This document shows, piece after piece, positions 1 to 14,515 of a stretch of 64,000 nt of DNA. The notes under the pieces were generated by a model. The model did not search any database. It saw nothing but the letters and a program-made list of their open reading frames with translations, and was not told the origin of the DNA. Positions within the stretch are counted from its first letter, which is position 1; each line of letters begins with the position of its first letter. A program made the position numbers and the translations under genes. Source of the stretch: Salticus scenicus (taxonomy: Eukaryota > Arthropoda > Arachnida > Araneae > Salticidae); contig OZ005661.1 of assembly GCA_963930645.1 (NCBI GenBank), positions 196,834,532-196,898,531 of the forward strand. Reading direction: 5' to 3'.

Positions 1-1680
1 AAACGAATATTCTATTTATTTATGAAATAGGCAAATATGTGTAGGTTCTGTTTAACTTTTGCATATATATTGAAGATTGTTAAAAAATGTTAAAAACATA
101 ATTGCAAAAATAAAATTATATATTATTCAGGAATTGAAGCTTAATTTTCTAGAATAAAATAAAACTTAAAAACAGCGGCTTATTATTTTTGAATAATTTT
201 CTGATATAAATAGATATTATTTTTATTAAAAAAAATTACAAATCGTCCAGTATTATATTTTAAATGTTGAGAAAATTATATTTTTCGTTAAAACAAAAGA
301 AAATGCTATTTTTTTTTTTTTCAATATGCATTCCCTTAAGGAATGGAAGAATTTCTAAATATTTCGTATGTTCTAGAATTTAAAAACTTATTTCAATATT
401 ATAGTTTAATTTCATATCTTCAGCTCTTCTTGAAAAACCCTACTTAAATCCTATTCTTAAAATCTGTTAAAATTTTACCTTTTTTCTCTCTTTTACATGA
501 TGCTCATGTTATAAATGTAACAAGTGCTAAAATTAAATTTAGTATTCAAACGTGTTCTGTATCTAAGAGAAAATTACTTTATTGTAATCCTTCATAAAAT
601 GCAAACATATGTAATTATTTTATAAAATGATCTTTGCATATCAAAATTACCACTTGAAATACAAAGAGACTAGAGTTTTATGTTTATCATATTCATACCT
701 TTTTAAATTTAGATATTGTATACACTATAGTTTCCATTAAAACTTTTTTTTTTTTTTTAATTTTTGACATGGCAGTATAGGAGAAATTTCGTGTAATTGG
801 ACACAATGAGAATTCTTTTTAATGAATTATTATCAAATTGAAATATTTATAATAGTAACAATCTCTTAGGGAAAAATAACTTTTCCCCTTTGTTGGATCA
901 ACGCTTCCATCCCCGAGGGGGACAAATAGGGACATTTTCCAAAAGAATCTACCAATACATTTAAAACGGATTCTTTGAGATATCTTTATCAATTTTCAGG
1001 GGCCGAAATTTCTTTCACTGGAAAATATGCGAGCATTTTTAAATATTAAAATCTCTAAATCTGAAAATTTTAAAAAGTTAAACCCATTACTTAAGCAAAA
1101 TTTCTTTTGAACTAACTGTGAAACATATGTAATTGTTTTTTGCTCCATTTCTAAGTTTAATCTAAAGATAAGGGTGAAACGGATTATATTACGTCGTTAA
1201 GATAGACAAGTAGGGGAGAAGGAGACTTGACCCCGTTTGTCTTTTAGGGTCATAATATTGTTCGTTTTCAATTTACATTGCTCATATAAAGGCCAACGGA
1301 TTCCAAATTTATTTAACTTTCAAATCCCATTTAAATAATTTGTGAATATTTCAAAACACTGAAGATAAAATAAAATATGCGAAGAACGGGAAATGTGGAA
1401 AAGTACCCAGATATAGGAGATTTGATCACTGGGCATGGAAGACGTGATCTTCCATGCCAAATAATTAGCATTTATTTGGTTACATTATCTATTTGTTGTT
1501 CCATTAAGATTAACAAAATTCGCATACAAACAAATTCAATTACCCATGTTTTCACATAAAAAATAAAGTCAAGAAAAAAAATGAGCTAGTCAAGTTTCAA
1601 CTTTCAAACACTCTTTGGGAAAATAAGACATCCAACACGTTTCTTAAAAGATTTGAATTTTGTTTTAGGTTTGTTTTCCA
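1..1680. other. AT-rich sequence without a recognisable gene
   Basis: This stretch is AT-rich with several homopolymer T runs (about 309-322 and 745-758) and no long open frame. The only ORF of note, 60 codons at 1377-1559, has no recognisable motif and sits in a low-complexity setting, so I do not call it a gene. Bases about 120-700 are related to 3,711-5,290 (see the repeat entries). Confidence 0.6.
120..700 (+). repeat. diverged duplicate, copy 1 (partner at 3,711-5,290)
   Basis: Short matching blocks occur in the same order in both places: GAAGCTTAATTTT (about 136 and 3,721), CGTATGTTCTAGAA (about 365 and 3,984), and a longer stretch around GTAACAAGT / AAATTAAATTTAGTA / AAGAGAAAATTACT (about 518-580 and 5,080-5,160). 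The partner carries about 1 kb of extra sequence at roughly 4,020-5,030. Matches were made by eye between AT-rich sequences, so the edges are approximate. Confidence 0.45.
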
Positions 1681-1689
1681 ATTTAAGAC

Positions 1690-2657
1690 CGTCCTACTTC
1701 ATCTATTTTCTCTTTTTCAGGCCATTTAAAGGTCTTATAGTCCTTTTTCTTTACACCTTTAGCTAGAAATTCTTCCAGTGTCTATTTTTCAAATTGACTG
1801 ACTAAGCGGTCGAGATGTTCTTCTTTCAGAGCTGGTAGACGCAAAGTACCAGATTCGATTCCAGGACGCGCTTGACGGCCTAGCCGTCCAGAAATTTTTG
1901 GGATTTTATCCGAAACGTGCGCAAATACGGGCAAGGACCCCATAGAAAAATCCCCCAGATGTTGGACCCTAGCGCAGTCAATATGCCTCAACCTTAACAC
2001 CAACACCTCAATTTGGTCAAGATAACGATGAAGTTTTACTTTCCTCAATCACAAAATTTACAACTCAATCCCTATCTAATAAATTGAATTCTTTTAAGCC
2101 TCGGATACATACTCTGTCGTATCGTCAGTTTCAATATCATCTCCTTTGTCATATTTAGAATCAGGTGATGGAGGAACAACCATATTTTCAGGTGAACTTG
2201 ATGATTTTTCAATGACTGTTTGCGTTTACTTTGTCTTAAAATTAAATTTTGCCTTTCTGATCTCTATACTAGGTTTTTTCTTTCTGTTTTTGTTCTTAGC
2301 CCATAAATTCAAATTCGATAGCTAGTTTTTTCTGGTGTATAAGTAAACATGGGCTAATTCGTATGGGCTCATTTTCTAGCTCTTCTAATATTCAGTTTTT
2401 AGTGCGTCTCTAGGCAATCTGAGGCCTGATTATTTCTAGAGTAGTGAGAATTGTAGTTGATGTAAACGGCTAATTAAATTTAGGCTGAAGCATTCACTAG
2501 ATGGTATTATCATAGGAATGTTATTCCAATTCTTGTGAACTTTTTTCTTGTCTAGGATTTCAGGCTTTCTACCAGACACTTTTTTATCACCCCTCTTCGT
2601 TTTGCAGGAAGAGGAATTTTCCATAAAAAAAGAGTAATAATTAAAGTTTGTAGACAA
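1690..2657 (-). pseudogene. decayed protein-coding frame, identity unknown
   Basis: Read on the minus strand from 2657 down to about 1690, a single reading frame contains several protein-like blocks separated by stop codons, all in the same phase. In order they are: a Lys-rich block (2657-2436, including KTKRGDKKVSGRKPE), a basic block near 2330 (WAKNKNRKKKPSIEI), and an acidic block ending EYVSEA before a TAA at 2096-2094. Then come an 88-codon block (2048-1782, containing VFAHVSDKIPKISGRLGR) and a tail with TLEEFLAKGVKKKDYKTF. Blocks of biased but non-repetitive composition that stay in phase over about 970 bp are hard to get by chance, so a dead coding sequence (retrocopy or transposon ORF) is the likely reading. 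I do not recognise the family and see no intron, promoter or poly(A) tail that would settle its origin. Confidence 0.45.
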
Positions 2658-2659
2658 AT

Positions 2660-4970
2660 GTTCGTTACCACTATAAGTTGCGACATTTGATCATTTCACT
2701 ATGGGAGATTTGATCCCTGGAATTTATTCTCCAATAATAAAAGGGATCAAGTAAGGTGTAATAAAGCTTTTTTAATTTAGTACCTACACCATAATTGGAA
2801 TCGATTATTCATCATTTCTATTAACCTACAATTGTAAGTGCTAACAATAAGGGGGGAAGAAAAGCTTTCAGATAACTGTATCCAAAGTACGGATACTAAT
2901 CGTTAAGCACTAGTTTTAAAAAGTTTTAATTGAAGAGAAACTGTCCACTCAGATTTACCTCTGCATGTTTTGGTTTTCACACAATTAATGATAGCTGAAA
3001 ATTATTCGACATGAAAAACACAAAGTGTTGACAATTTTAGCATTCAAATTTTACAAATTTGCAAAATATGAGTGGGGGGAGAAATTTCCCTGGGAATCAA
3101 GTGTCTTCAGATTCCTCTTTGTAATTATTGCTGGGATACGAGGAATATACCAGTTGTTAACCACTTTTTTTTTTCTATTTTCCTGTTAAGAAGACTAAAA
3201 AGCAAACAAGGAGGAAATACTACAGAAATGCATTGTTTTGTCAGGAAATGTTTTATAAGTTTATTTTTAGTGCTATTGCAGGAATCAGATGTAAGGAGTT
3301 CCGCTGACTACGAAATTTCTATTCAGAATACTTATAGTGACAAAAAATGTTGGTCGTATGTTCAATGGTTGAATAAAGTATCTGGAGTAAAAAAATTTTA
3401 AAAGTGATACCGTCAAGAATAAGTTTTGCCTTAAACCTTCTGACATGGTAAGTTGTATTAAGTATTTAGGAATCTTCAATATTCTTTTACTTACATTTAT
3501 AAATATAATTAAAACTATTTACGATTTTTTAAAGATATTTCAACTTTTTAGATGATTTGCCAATTATAATATATATTTTTTTTATATATATATAAACTAT
3601 GTAAATAAATGTAGAACTATGTCAATTTCTTTTTTTCTTTTTTTTTAATAGATATTAAAGAATAATAAAAGAATAAATAAAAAAAAAAAAAAAAAAAAAA
3701 ACTTTTGCTTTTTAATAATTGAAGCTTAATTTTTGAAAACAAAGAAAATTTTGTGACGAGCAACTCAGTTTAATTTTAATAATTGTTTGCTAGATATAGA
3801 TGAAAATAATTTTTTTCAGAAGTTTATGATTTTATTACAACTCATGCACTGTTTTACTTAATGTTTTTGTTAAATGTTAAGGTTATTTTTGTTTACGATA
3901 TCGGAAGAAATTCTAAATTAAATGTTCAACTTTATTTATTTTTAGTTCTCATTCGTTTAAGAAATAAGACTTTATTCATAATTCGTATGTTCTAGAAAGT
4001 TTATTTTACTTTATTTTTCTCATTTTATGTACTTTCAATTAAAAATAATCTGGTGTGTCTTTCACTCACATGTCTTTCTCTTACCCTGCATTTTAATGCT
4101 ATACAGACAGATTTAAGATTTAGATCTAAAACAAATAAGGTAATAAAATTTAATCTAGTTTAAAAATATGTTAAAATGGGAATTAGTTTTATTTGACATA
4201 TAATTCAGCGTGAGGGGGAGAGACTACAACTCCCTGTTCGATTACAAAGCAAGCATAATGAATGAAATGTAACACATTTCCATCAATTACATTCAGTGAA
4301 AATGTTTAGCTTAATTTTGAGTAGCCCTGTATATCGTCTGCAAACCATATACCCATATTGTGAACATAAATTTAGTCTTGTATAAAACGACACATAACGC
4401 AAAATGAAATACTCTTCCAGCTTCCAGTAATTCCCAAGTACATGTCCAATATATCCAAATATTTTGTGTAGCCCTGTAAACGAATGATGGTTAGTTTTCA
4501 TACCACAATTTACATAAAAAGTAGGTTTATGCATATAAAAAAATCTTCATTTTATTTTGCTTAGGGCAGCCTATAGATGTTACACTGTACTTTTCTCAAA
4601 CTCCGCCCATAGACGTAATGTATTGAAATTCTCTTGTATGTCCCTGCACACGAACTCTTTGTTTGATCTCGTTGAAAAGTTTAATGAGTATCTCTGTATG
4701 ATATAGATATAAAATACCAAGCTTGGTCCTCCTGCTATTAGTTGTGCTTGCGGTAAACTCGTAACAAACACACACACAGACCGACTGCTAAAAGTATTAT
4801 TTTCAGATTCAGAGGACCTCAAAACGTGTAAATATAAGTATCTCGATTTCGAAAATTTGACCCCAAAACAATTCTTTTTCTACCATATGTATGGGTAAGA
4901 GAAAGTAAAAGACAATGTTCAAAAATTTATTTCAAATTAACTATTGAAATTTAATTTTAAATCATTTGCA

Positions 4971-5007
<37 letters not shown>

Positions 5008-6110
5008 CAGTTGATTACCTATTTATAAAATTTCTTAAAGTGCTACTGTTTCTTCCTGATGAAAATGCTTTAAAGGTAACAAGTACTGAAATTAAATTTA
5101 GTAGTTAGATTGCAATAATCAGTATCCAGGTTTCTCCTATATTTAAGAGAAAATTACTCAACTATAATATTTTATAAATTATAATTAGCTCAGTTTTTAC
5201 ATTACAAATATTTTTGTATTAAAATTAGCACTTCAAACGCAGATAAACTAAGGTTTTTTATTAATATATCTTTGTAAATTGTATATAGTTTATAACTATT
5301 ATAATATGTGAACAACAGAATCTGTAATCAAGTTTTCATTCTCAACTACGGAAATATTTTATCCTTAATTGAATGTGTTACTACTTACAGTATGGTTTTA
5401 CAGTTGAAACTGGATCGGAAATTCAAGTTCTCTCTTAATTGAAATAATTCTCAATAAATAAGTCTCTTGTGAATTAATGCAAGTTAAATAAAATGGAAAC
5501 AATCAAGGGAGTAATATAAATCAAGGTATCCCTAATTTTTTTTGAAGAAAAAGCAGAATCGTACTTTTTTACCAAATATGCCTTTTAATGAGCTTTTATA
5601 TCCCGGAATCCATAAGTGAAGAAAATACAAGAAGAATGATTTTTTTTATATTACACAGGTAACCCTTCCGTAAGGGAGTTTGTATGATTTATTCAATAAT
5701 TTTGTTTGTTTTTTTGTCTAAATTAGATATTTTCTTTGAAATATAAAAATCATTATGTTAGAAAAAAAATTAGACTTAATTTCAATATTTTTTTTTTTTT
5801 TAAATACTATATATATTTTAATGTTTCATTTCAAAATTGAATTTTATACAGAAATAAATGGAATCAGTATAAATGTATTTAAAAATTAATCTTACTTTAA
5901 CGAAAAATTTAGTTTCCAATTTTGAAATGACAAACATGATTAAGGGTACTAACAATATCAAAATTCTAATCTTGAAATTTTTTTTATGTTTTTGAATTCT
6001 TTAAATTAATGATAAAACTATAAAAAACATTATTAAAAATCTCAGATCAGTTACAAAAAGTACAGTTACGTGAAGTTCAATTACATTAAGTGTAACTTTC
6101 TTGTCTCGCT
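2660..6110. other. AT-rich intergenic sequence with poly(A) tracts
   Basis: There is no convincing gene here. Long A runs lie at about 3,679-3,701 and 4,979-5,007, and T runs at about 3,168 and 5,790. Several ORFs of 60-109 codons occur (for example 3072-3401) but they have no motifs and overlap low-complexity sequence. The segment 3,711-5,290 shares diverged, collinear similarity with 120-700. Confidence 0.55.
3711..5290 (+). repeat. diverged duplicate, copy 2 (partner at 120-700)
   Basis: This is the collinear partner of 120-700. Its extra central part (about 4,020-5,030) includes a long A run and sequence unrelated to copy 1, so it is probably an insertion. A block near 4,780-4,900 (TATTTTCAGATT, GACCTCAAAACG, AAAATTTGACC) reappears near 39,070-39,400, so that insert may belong to an interspersed repeat family. 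Confidence 0.4.
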
Positions 6111-6114
6111 TCAG

Positions 6115-6639
6115 GTGATTTCACCTCATCGGGACATCCATCATTAAACGCTTTCCCTTTGGGGCGATTCTCCGACGAATCAACTTCTGCAGGAACAATC
6201 CTCCTGGGTTTGGTCTTCTTCGTGGGCAATCCTCCGGCGGTTCCTCATTCTGCAGGATCATTCTCTAGAAATGCCTCTTCTTCCGAGGCAATCCTCCAGC
6301 GAATGCAGTCTCTTGCAAAGTCATCATCCAGCGATTCCATTTCTTGCGGACCCATCCTCCGGCTACTCCCTTTCCTCAAAGGGCCATCCTCCAGCGATTC
6401 AATCTGCTGTGAGCAAATCCTCCGGCGAATCCACTTCTTGAGGGGACATCCTCTGGCTATTCTATCCTGTGGGTCAATCCTGGTTATTCCACCTTTTGTG
6501 CGCAATCCTAGAGCGATTCCACATCTTGAGTCATCAAATGGCAACTCCATCTCTTGCAGTGCCGGAGAGCGACATCGTTTACAATAGAAGCAAATGTGCT
6601 TTTAGTTCTCCATGTTTCAAGACCAATAACTGAGGACAG
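6115..6639 (+). other. first exon-like module, longest open block of the array
   Basis: An acceptor-like CGCTTCAG precedes base 6115 and a donor-like GGACAG/GTATAT follows 6639. The block holds about 14 diverged 30-bp units. One plus frame stays open from 6117 to a TAG at 6585-6587 (about 156 codons, no ATG; Ser/Pro/Leu-rich, ending GERHRLQ). It is the longest open stretch among the modules and therefore the best candidate for a translated exon. I see no signal peptide or known domain. The opposite strand is open for 101 codons over the same bases, which warns that repeat composition alone can keep frames open. Confidence 0.4.
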
Positions 6640-9600
6640 GTATATATGGCTGTTTCGGACTATGTTTCATTCTTTTTCATAAACTTTTATCTTTAATTTG
6701 GTACCTGGTGTATGTTTGTAGCTTATTTGGTCCAAATGTTATGTTATGAGTACTTTAATGTACCCTACTTTGTACCATACACTATTAATGAAGCATTTAT
6801 TAAATTTCTTATCTTTAATTTTTTCTTTTTTTTTTTTTTTTTTTTTTTTTAACTATTCAAACTAAATTTAATAAAGCTATAAAATATACATTTTTAAGAA
6901 CCTTATATTAAATTTTTGTTTTAGATTCAAAATGTATAATTATTTTATCCCGTTCATAGGCAATTCCACATACTGCGGGGCCGTCCTCCGACGATTCAAC
7001 CTCCTGCGTGACCGGACAACGACATCAGCCACCATAGGAAAATAACGTGTTTTCAGTTCCCCGAAAAACTAATAATTTTGGACGAAGGTAAGTACCTGTT
7101 ACAAATCATATCTCATTCATATTTATCGTAATCTTTATCTTTAAACTAGTTTTGTTTTTCTGGCTTATCTGGTTGAAAAGGTATAAATAGTTAAATTATT
7201 TTGATCAGATTAGTTCACTCTTATAAATTAAAAGTGTTAATAATTATTAAAATATTAACTAGAATGTTATAATTATGATGTATATTTTTCCTGTAAAAAT
7301 TCTTAAAACTTAGAAAAGCTGTTTATAAAAACGAACCGTCCCCAGAAAATGAGAACATGTGGTTAAAATATTTAAATTTACCTTATTTTAACTCGTTCAC
7401 AGGAGATTCCACCTCCTACGGGACCATACTATAGCGATTTCAGATCCTGCGGGGCCACCCTCCAGCGATGAAATCTCCTGCACAGCCCTTTTCGTGTCCC
7501 TCCACCTCTTTCGGAATCGTCCACATTTTATGGAGCCAACGTCCTGTGGGTCCAAAATACAACTATTCAACCTCCTGTCGGGACGGAGTTCGACGTCAAC
7601 CACCATAGGAACATGACATGTTTTCAGTTCCCTTTGTTTCAAGGCTATTAGTAACGGACATTGGTAAGTGCCAGTTACAAACCATACCTTATTTCATATC
7701 GTAAACATTTATATTTATTTAAAGTAGTACTTGGTTTATGTTCCTAGCTCACTTGGTTCAAAAATGAGTATTTAAAGTTTCTCTACTTTACCCATAGACC
7801 TACAATGGAGTACTATTAATATTCCTATCAATAAATTTTCATATTTTTAAATTGTTTAATTTAATGTTAATGATAAAAATACAAAATATACATTGTTCAA
7901 AACCGCCTTTTAAATTTTGGATCAGTTTCATAAAGTATAAATTTTTGTCTCGTTCATAGGTGATTTCACCTCCTGCGGGTCCATTCTACGGCGATTGTAC
8001 TTCCTCTAGGTTAATTTTCCGTCGATTCCATCACTTGCGGAACAATCCTCCAGCAATTCAACCTGTTGTGAAGCCATCCTCCAGCTATTCTGTTTCTTTC
8101 CAGGTACATCCTCCAGCGATTCCTACTTCCTGATGGGACATCCTCCGGCGATTCCACAACGTGGGGTCGGAGAGTGACATGAGCCACCAGAGGAATATAA
8201 TGTATTTACAGTGACATACGTTTCAAGACGAATAAAGGACACTGGTAAGAACAAATTGCAAACTATATTTCATTCTTTATTTTAACCCATATCTTTAATT
8301 TAGTACATGGTATATGTTTCCAGTTTATCTAATTCAAAATTATTACTTAAATTTACCTCATTTTAACTCGTTCACAGGTGATTCTTTTTCCTGGTCCATC
8401 CTCCGGCGATTCCTTTTCATCAAAAGTTGTCTTTCCAATCCAATCCAATCCAATCCAGAGAGGCCATCCTCCGGCGGTTGCACCTCCTGTTGTGCCCTTC
8501 TCGTGCGCTTCCACATCCCGCGGGTCCATAATCCAACAATTCATCCTTCTGCAGGGCCGGAGTATGATATCAGCCACCATAGAAACATGATTTGTTTTCC
8601 GTTTCCTGTGTTTCAAGGCTAATAATTTCACAGTGATAAGTGCTAGTTAAGAACCATATCTTACTTTATATACTATGCATTTATTTAATTTGGTACTTGG
8701 TTTATGTTCTTAGTTTATTTGATTAAAAAATAATAAGTGCTTAAAATTACCCTACATTTCCCCAAAGACGTACAGTGGAGTATTATTAATATTCTTAACT
8801 TTAACTTTTTTATATTTTTATATTGTTAACCGTTCTCCGGTGATTACAGTTTCTGATCGGAAATCCTCCAGCGATCTTCCACAATGTGGGTCAAACCTCT
8901 AACGATTCCACCCCTTGTGGAATTAAAATCTGGTGATTCCGAATTTTGCGGGCAAGACTCAAACTTTTGTACCTCCTGCGGACCATCTTTCGACGAGTCT
9001 ACCTCTCGCATGCCATCCTCCGGCGATTCCATAAATTGCGTCCCATTCTCTAACGATTCCACTTCCTGGGTGGTGGGAGAGCGGCATCAGCCAGCATAGG
9101 AATAGGATATGTTTTCAGTTTTCCATATTTTAAAGCTAATGATTTCGGAAAGGTGAATGTGACAGTTTTAAGCTATGTTTATATTTTTTCTTAAGCTTCC
9201 TTATTTTATTTGGTACCTCATATATGTTTCTAGCTTATATCGTTAAAATTATATGAGAACTTAATCCTATTTTTTTCCCCATAGATTTAAAATAAAGCAC
9301 TTATTAAAATTCTTATCTCTAAACTTTTCATGTGTTTAAACTCTTTAAATTAAATTATAAAACTATAACATATACAGTTTAGAATCTTCTCCTTCCTTTT
9401 TGTTCATATTCGTAAAGTATAAATATTTTATCACATTCACAGGCTATTCTACTTCCAACGGGATCATCCTCTGGTAATTCCATGATCTGCAGGGCCAAGA
9501 TACAAAGACTCAATCTCCTGTGAGGCCGGAGAGCGATATCAACCACCATATGAACATGACGTGTTTCAAATTCCTTTTATTCAAGGCTAATAGTTACAGA

Positions 9601-12600
9601 CAGTGATAAGTACGAGTTACAAACCATATCTCTTTTTATATCTTAGTTTTCATATTTATTCAATTTGGTATTTGGTTTATGTTCCTAACTTATTTAATTC
9701 AAAATTATGCGTACTTTTCCCTCACAAACTTACAAACTGGAGTACTTTTAATTTTCCTATTTTAAAATTTTCATATATTCAAATTGTTTATATTAAAGTT
9801 AATAATAAAACTACAGAATATTCATTGTTAAAAACCTCCTATTAAATTTTGGTTCAGTTTCATAAAGTATAACTTTTTATCTCGTTCATAGTTGAGACCA
9901 CCTCTTGCGGGTCCCTTCTCCGTCGATTTCATCATTTACGGAGCAATCCTCCGGCTACTACATTTCCTGCCGGTGCAACTCTCTGGCGATTCTACGGTGT
10001 AGGGCCAGAGATCGACATCAGACACCAGAGGAACATGATGCACTTTCAGTTACATAAGCTTTAAGACTAATAATTTTGACAACGGTAAGAACCAGTTACA
10101 AAACTATATCTCATTCTTTATTTTAACCTATATCTTAAATTTAATACATGGTATATGTTTCTAGTTTATCTGGTTCAAAATTACGATTACTTAAATTTAC
10201 CTCATTATACCTCGTTTACAGGCAATTATTCTTGCGTGCCCATACTCCTGTGATTCCATTTCGTCAGAAGTTTTCGTCTTTCCAATCCAACCCGGAGAGT
10301 TCGTCTTTCGGCGATGTCACCTCCTGTTATCCATCCTCATGCGATTTCACGTCCTGCGGGACCAAAGCCCAACGATTCATCCTTCTGCGGGGTCGGAGAG
10401 GGACAGCAGAATTACATGTAATTTTAGTTACATATATTTCAATGCTAAATTTATTACATTTTACCTCGTTCATAGGCAATTCTTCCTGCTGGTCATACTC
10501 AGTCTTTCATCAGGAGTTGTCGTCTTTCTAATCCAACCCCGACAGTCCTACCTCCGGCGATGTCAACTCCTGTTGTGCCATCCTCGAGCAATTCCACATC
10601 CTGCGGGGCCATAATTGAACGATTTATCCTTCTACGGGGTCGGCGTATAGCATCAGCCACCACAGGAACATGATTTGTATTCAGTTCTCTATATTACAAG
10701 ATTAATAATTTCAGACAGTGATAAGTGCTATTTAGGAACCATAGCTTATTTTATATCCTATCCCTTTATATTTAATTAGTTTGGTGCTTGATTTATATTC
10801 TTAGTTTTTTAGATACAAAAATGATTGCTTAAAATTACCCTACATTTCCCCAAAGACTTTTTTCCATTTCCTGCCTGGTCCCATTTTCCGGCGATTCACC
10901 ATCCTCATGAGATATCCTCCTGCGATTCCACGATGTGGGTCAGTCCTCTAAAGATACAACCATTTGTAGGATTAAATTCCGACGATTTCACAATTTGCTG
11001 CAGGCCCTCCTCGATCCATTCCACCACCTGCAGATCATCCTCTGACGATTCCACATCCTGGGTGGCAGAAGAACTACATTAGCCAGGATAGGAATATGAC
11101 GAGTTTTTAGTTGTCCATATTTAAAGGCAGTAAAATTCGGACAGGTGTGTTGCCAATTTCTAACTGTTTTATTATTTTTCTTAAACTTTCATCTTTAATT
11201 TGGTACTTCGTATATGTTTTTAGATTATCCTGTTTCAAATTTTTTGAGTACTTGAATTACTCCTTTTTCGCCCATAGACTTATAATGGCGCATTCATTAA
11301 AATACTTATCTTTAAAATTTTCATACTCTTAAACAGTTCAGATTAAATTCAATGAAAAAACTATAAAATATGCATTGTTAAGAAACTTCTCTTAAATTTT
11401 TTTTCAGATTCGTAAAGTATAATTATTCTATGTCGTTCACAGGCAACTCCACTTCCTGCCGGGTTACTCTCGAGCGTTTCCACATCCGATGTTGCCGATC
11501 TCCGACGATTTATCCTCCAGTGGGGCAGTAGATATGCTTTAGAAACCAGAGGAACATGATTTATCTTTAGTTACAAGTGTTTCAATGCTAACTAATAATT
11601 TGAACACTGGTAAGTGCCAGTCAAAAAATGTTTTCATTCCTTATTTTAACCTATATCTTTAATTTAGTACATGGCCTATATTTCTAGTTTATCTGGCTCA
11701 AAATTTTGATTACTTAAATTTACTACATTTTATCTCATTAACAGGCAATTTTTCTTGCTGGCCCATCCTCCTGCGATTGAATTTCGTCAGAATTTGTCAT
11801 CTTTCCAATCCAACCCCGAGAGTCCATCCTCTGGCGGTGTCACCTCCTCTTGTGCCATCCTCGTGCGATTCCACGACCTGCGGGGCGATAATCCAACGAT
11901 TCATCCATCTGCAGGGCTGGAGAAGAACATCAGCCACCATAAGAACATGACTTCTATTACGTACTCTAATTTTCAAGACTAATAATTTCAAACAGTTTTA
12001 ACTGCTCTTTAGGAATCATACATTTTATATCCTATGCTTTTATATTTCTTTAATTTGGTACTTTGTTTATATTCTTAGTTTATTTGATTCAAAAATAATG
12101 AGTGTTTAAAATTATCCTACATTTCCCCTAAAAGACTTACAGTGGAGTATTATTAATATACTTAACCTTAAATTTTTTATATTTTTAAATTGTTAACCGT
12201 TCTACGGTGATTCCAGTTCCTGACGGGTAATCCTCCAACGATCTTCCACGATGCGGGTCAATCCTCGGACGATTCCACCACTTCTGGAATTAATCTCGTG
12301 ATTCCGAATTTAGCAGGCAATCTTCCATCTTTTCTACCCCTTGCGGACCATCTTTCGACGATTCTACCTCTCGCATGCCATCCTCCGGCGATTCCATAAC
12401 CTCCGTCCCTTCTCTAACGATTCCACTTCTTGAAAGTGGGAGAGGGACATCAGCCAGCATAGAAACAGGACGTGTTTTCAGTTTTTAATATTTCAAGGCT
12501 AATAAATTCGAAATTGTATGTGCCAGTTTTAAGCTATGTTTATATTTTTTCTTAAGCTTCCTTATTTTATTTGGTACCTCGTATATGTTTCTAGCTTATC

Positions 12601-14515
12601 TCGTTAAATTTTTATGAGAACTTAATCCAAATTTTTTCCCCATAGACTTAAAATGAAGCAATTATTAAAATTCTTATCTCTAAACATTTCATGCATTTTA
12701 AACTCTTTGAATTAAATTATAAAACTATAACATATACACAATTTAGAATCTTCTCCATCCTTTTTGTTCAGATTCGTAAAGTATAAATATTTTATCTTAT
12801 TAAATGGCTATTTTACTTCCAACGGGATCAACCTCTGGTAATTCCCATGAACTGCGGGGCCAAAATACAGAGATTCAATCTCCTGCGGGACCAGAGAGCT
12901 ATATCAACCACCATAGGAATATGACGTGTTTACAATTCCTTTTATTCAAGGCTAATAGTTACAGACAGTGATAATTAGCTACAAACCATATCTCTTTTTA
13001 TATCTTATGTCTTTATATTTATTCAATTTCGTACTTCGTTTATGTTCCTAACTTATTTAATTCAAAATTATGCGTACTTTTCCCCCACATACTTACAAAA
13101 TGGAGTACTTTTAATATTCCTATTTTTAAAATTTTCATAATTTTAAATTGTTTATATTAAAGTTAATAATAAACCTACAGAATATTCATTGTTAAGAACC
13201 TCCTATTAAATTTTGGTTCAGTTTCATAAAGTATAACTTTCTATCTCGTTCATAGTTGAGACCACCTCCTGCGGGTCCCTTCTCCGTCGATTCCATCATT
13301 TTCGGAGCAATCCTCCGGCTATTGCATTTCCTGCCGGTGCTATTCTCTGGCGATTCCGTGAAGTAGGGCCGGAGAGCGACATCGGACAACAGAGGGACAT
13401 GATGCATTTTCAGTTGCATATGCCTAAAGGCTAATATTTCGGACAAAGGTAAGAACCAGTTACAAACTATATCTCATTCTTTATTTTAACCTATATCTTA
13501 AATTTAATACATGGTATATGTTTCTAGTTTATCCGTTTCAAAATTTCGATTACTTAAATTTACCTCATTTTACCTCGTTTACAGGCAATTCTTCTTGCGG
13601 GCCCATACTCCGGCGATTCCATTTCATCAGAAGTTTTCGATGTTCCAATCCAACCCGAGAGTCGTTCCTCCGGCGGTATCTCCTCCTGTTGTGCCATCCT
13701 CGTGCGATTCCACGTCTTGAGGGGTCACAGTCCAACGATTCATCCTTGTGAGGTGCCGAAGAGCGACATCAGACACCAGAGGAACACTGACTTTTAGTTA
13801 CATATGTTTCAATGCTAATAATTTGGACAGTGGTAAGTGCCAGTTAAGTACTACACCTCATTTTTTATTTTAACCTATATCTTTATCTTAGTACGTGGTC
13901 TGTGTTTCTAGTTTATCTGGTCGAAAATTATCATTACTTAAATTTACTACATTTTACCTCGTTCACAGGCAGTTCTTCCAGCTGACCCAATCTTCGGCTG
14001 TTCCACTTCTGTAGAAGTTGTCGTCTTTTCATTCCAACCCCGAGAGTCCATCCTCCTGCGATGTCACCTGCTGTTGTGCCATCCTCGTGTGATTCCAGAT
14101 CTTGCGGAGCCATAATTTAACGATTTATCCTTCTACGGGGTCGGAGAACAACATCAGCCACCATAGGAACGTGACTTGTATTACATTCCCTAATTTTCAA
14201 GACTAATAGTTTCAAACAGTGATAAGTGCTCTTTAGGAACCATATATTATTTTATATTCTATGCCTTTATATTTTTTTTAATTTGGTACTTAGTTTATAT
14301 TCTTAGTTTATTGGGTTCAAAAATGAGTTCTTAAAATTACCCTATATTTTTCCAAAGACTTACAGTTGAAAAATATTAATATTCTTATGTTTACATTTTT
14401 CATATTTTTTTAAATGTTAACTTAGTTAATGATAAGAATATAAAATATACATTGATCAGAACACTCTTAAATGTTTGTTCAGTTTATACCGTATAATTTT
14501 TTATCTCGTTCATAG

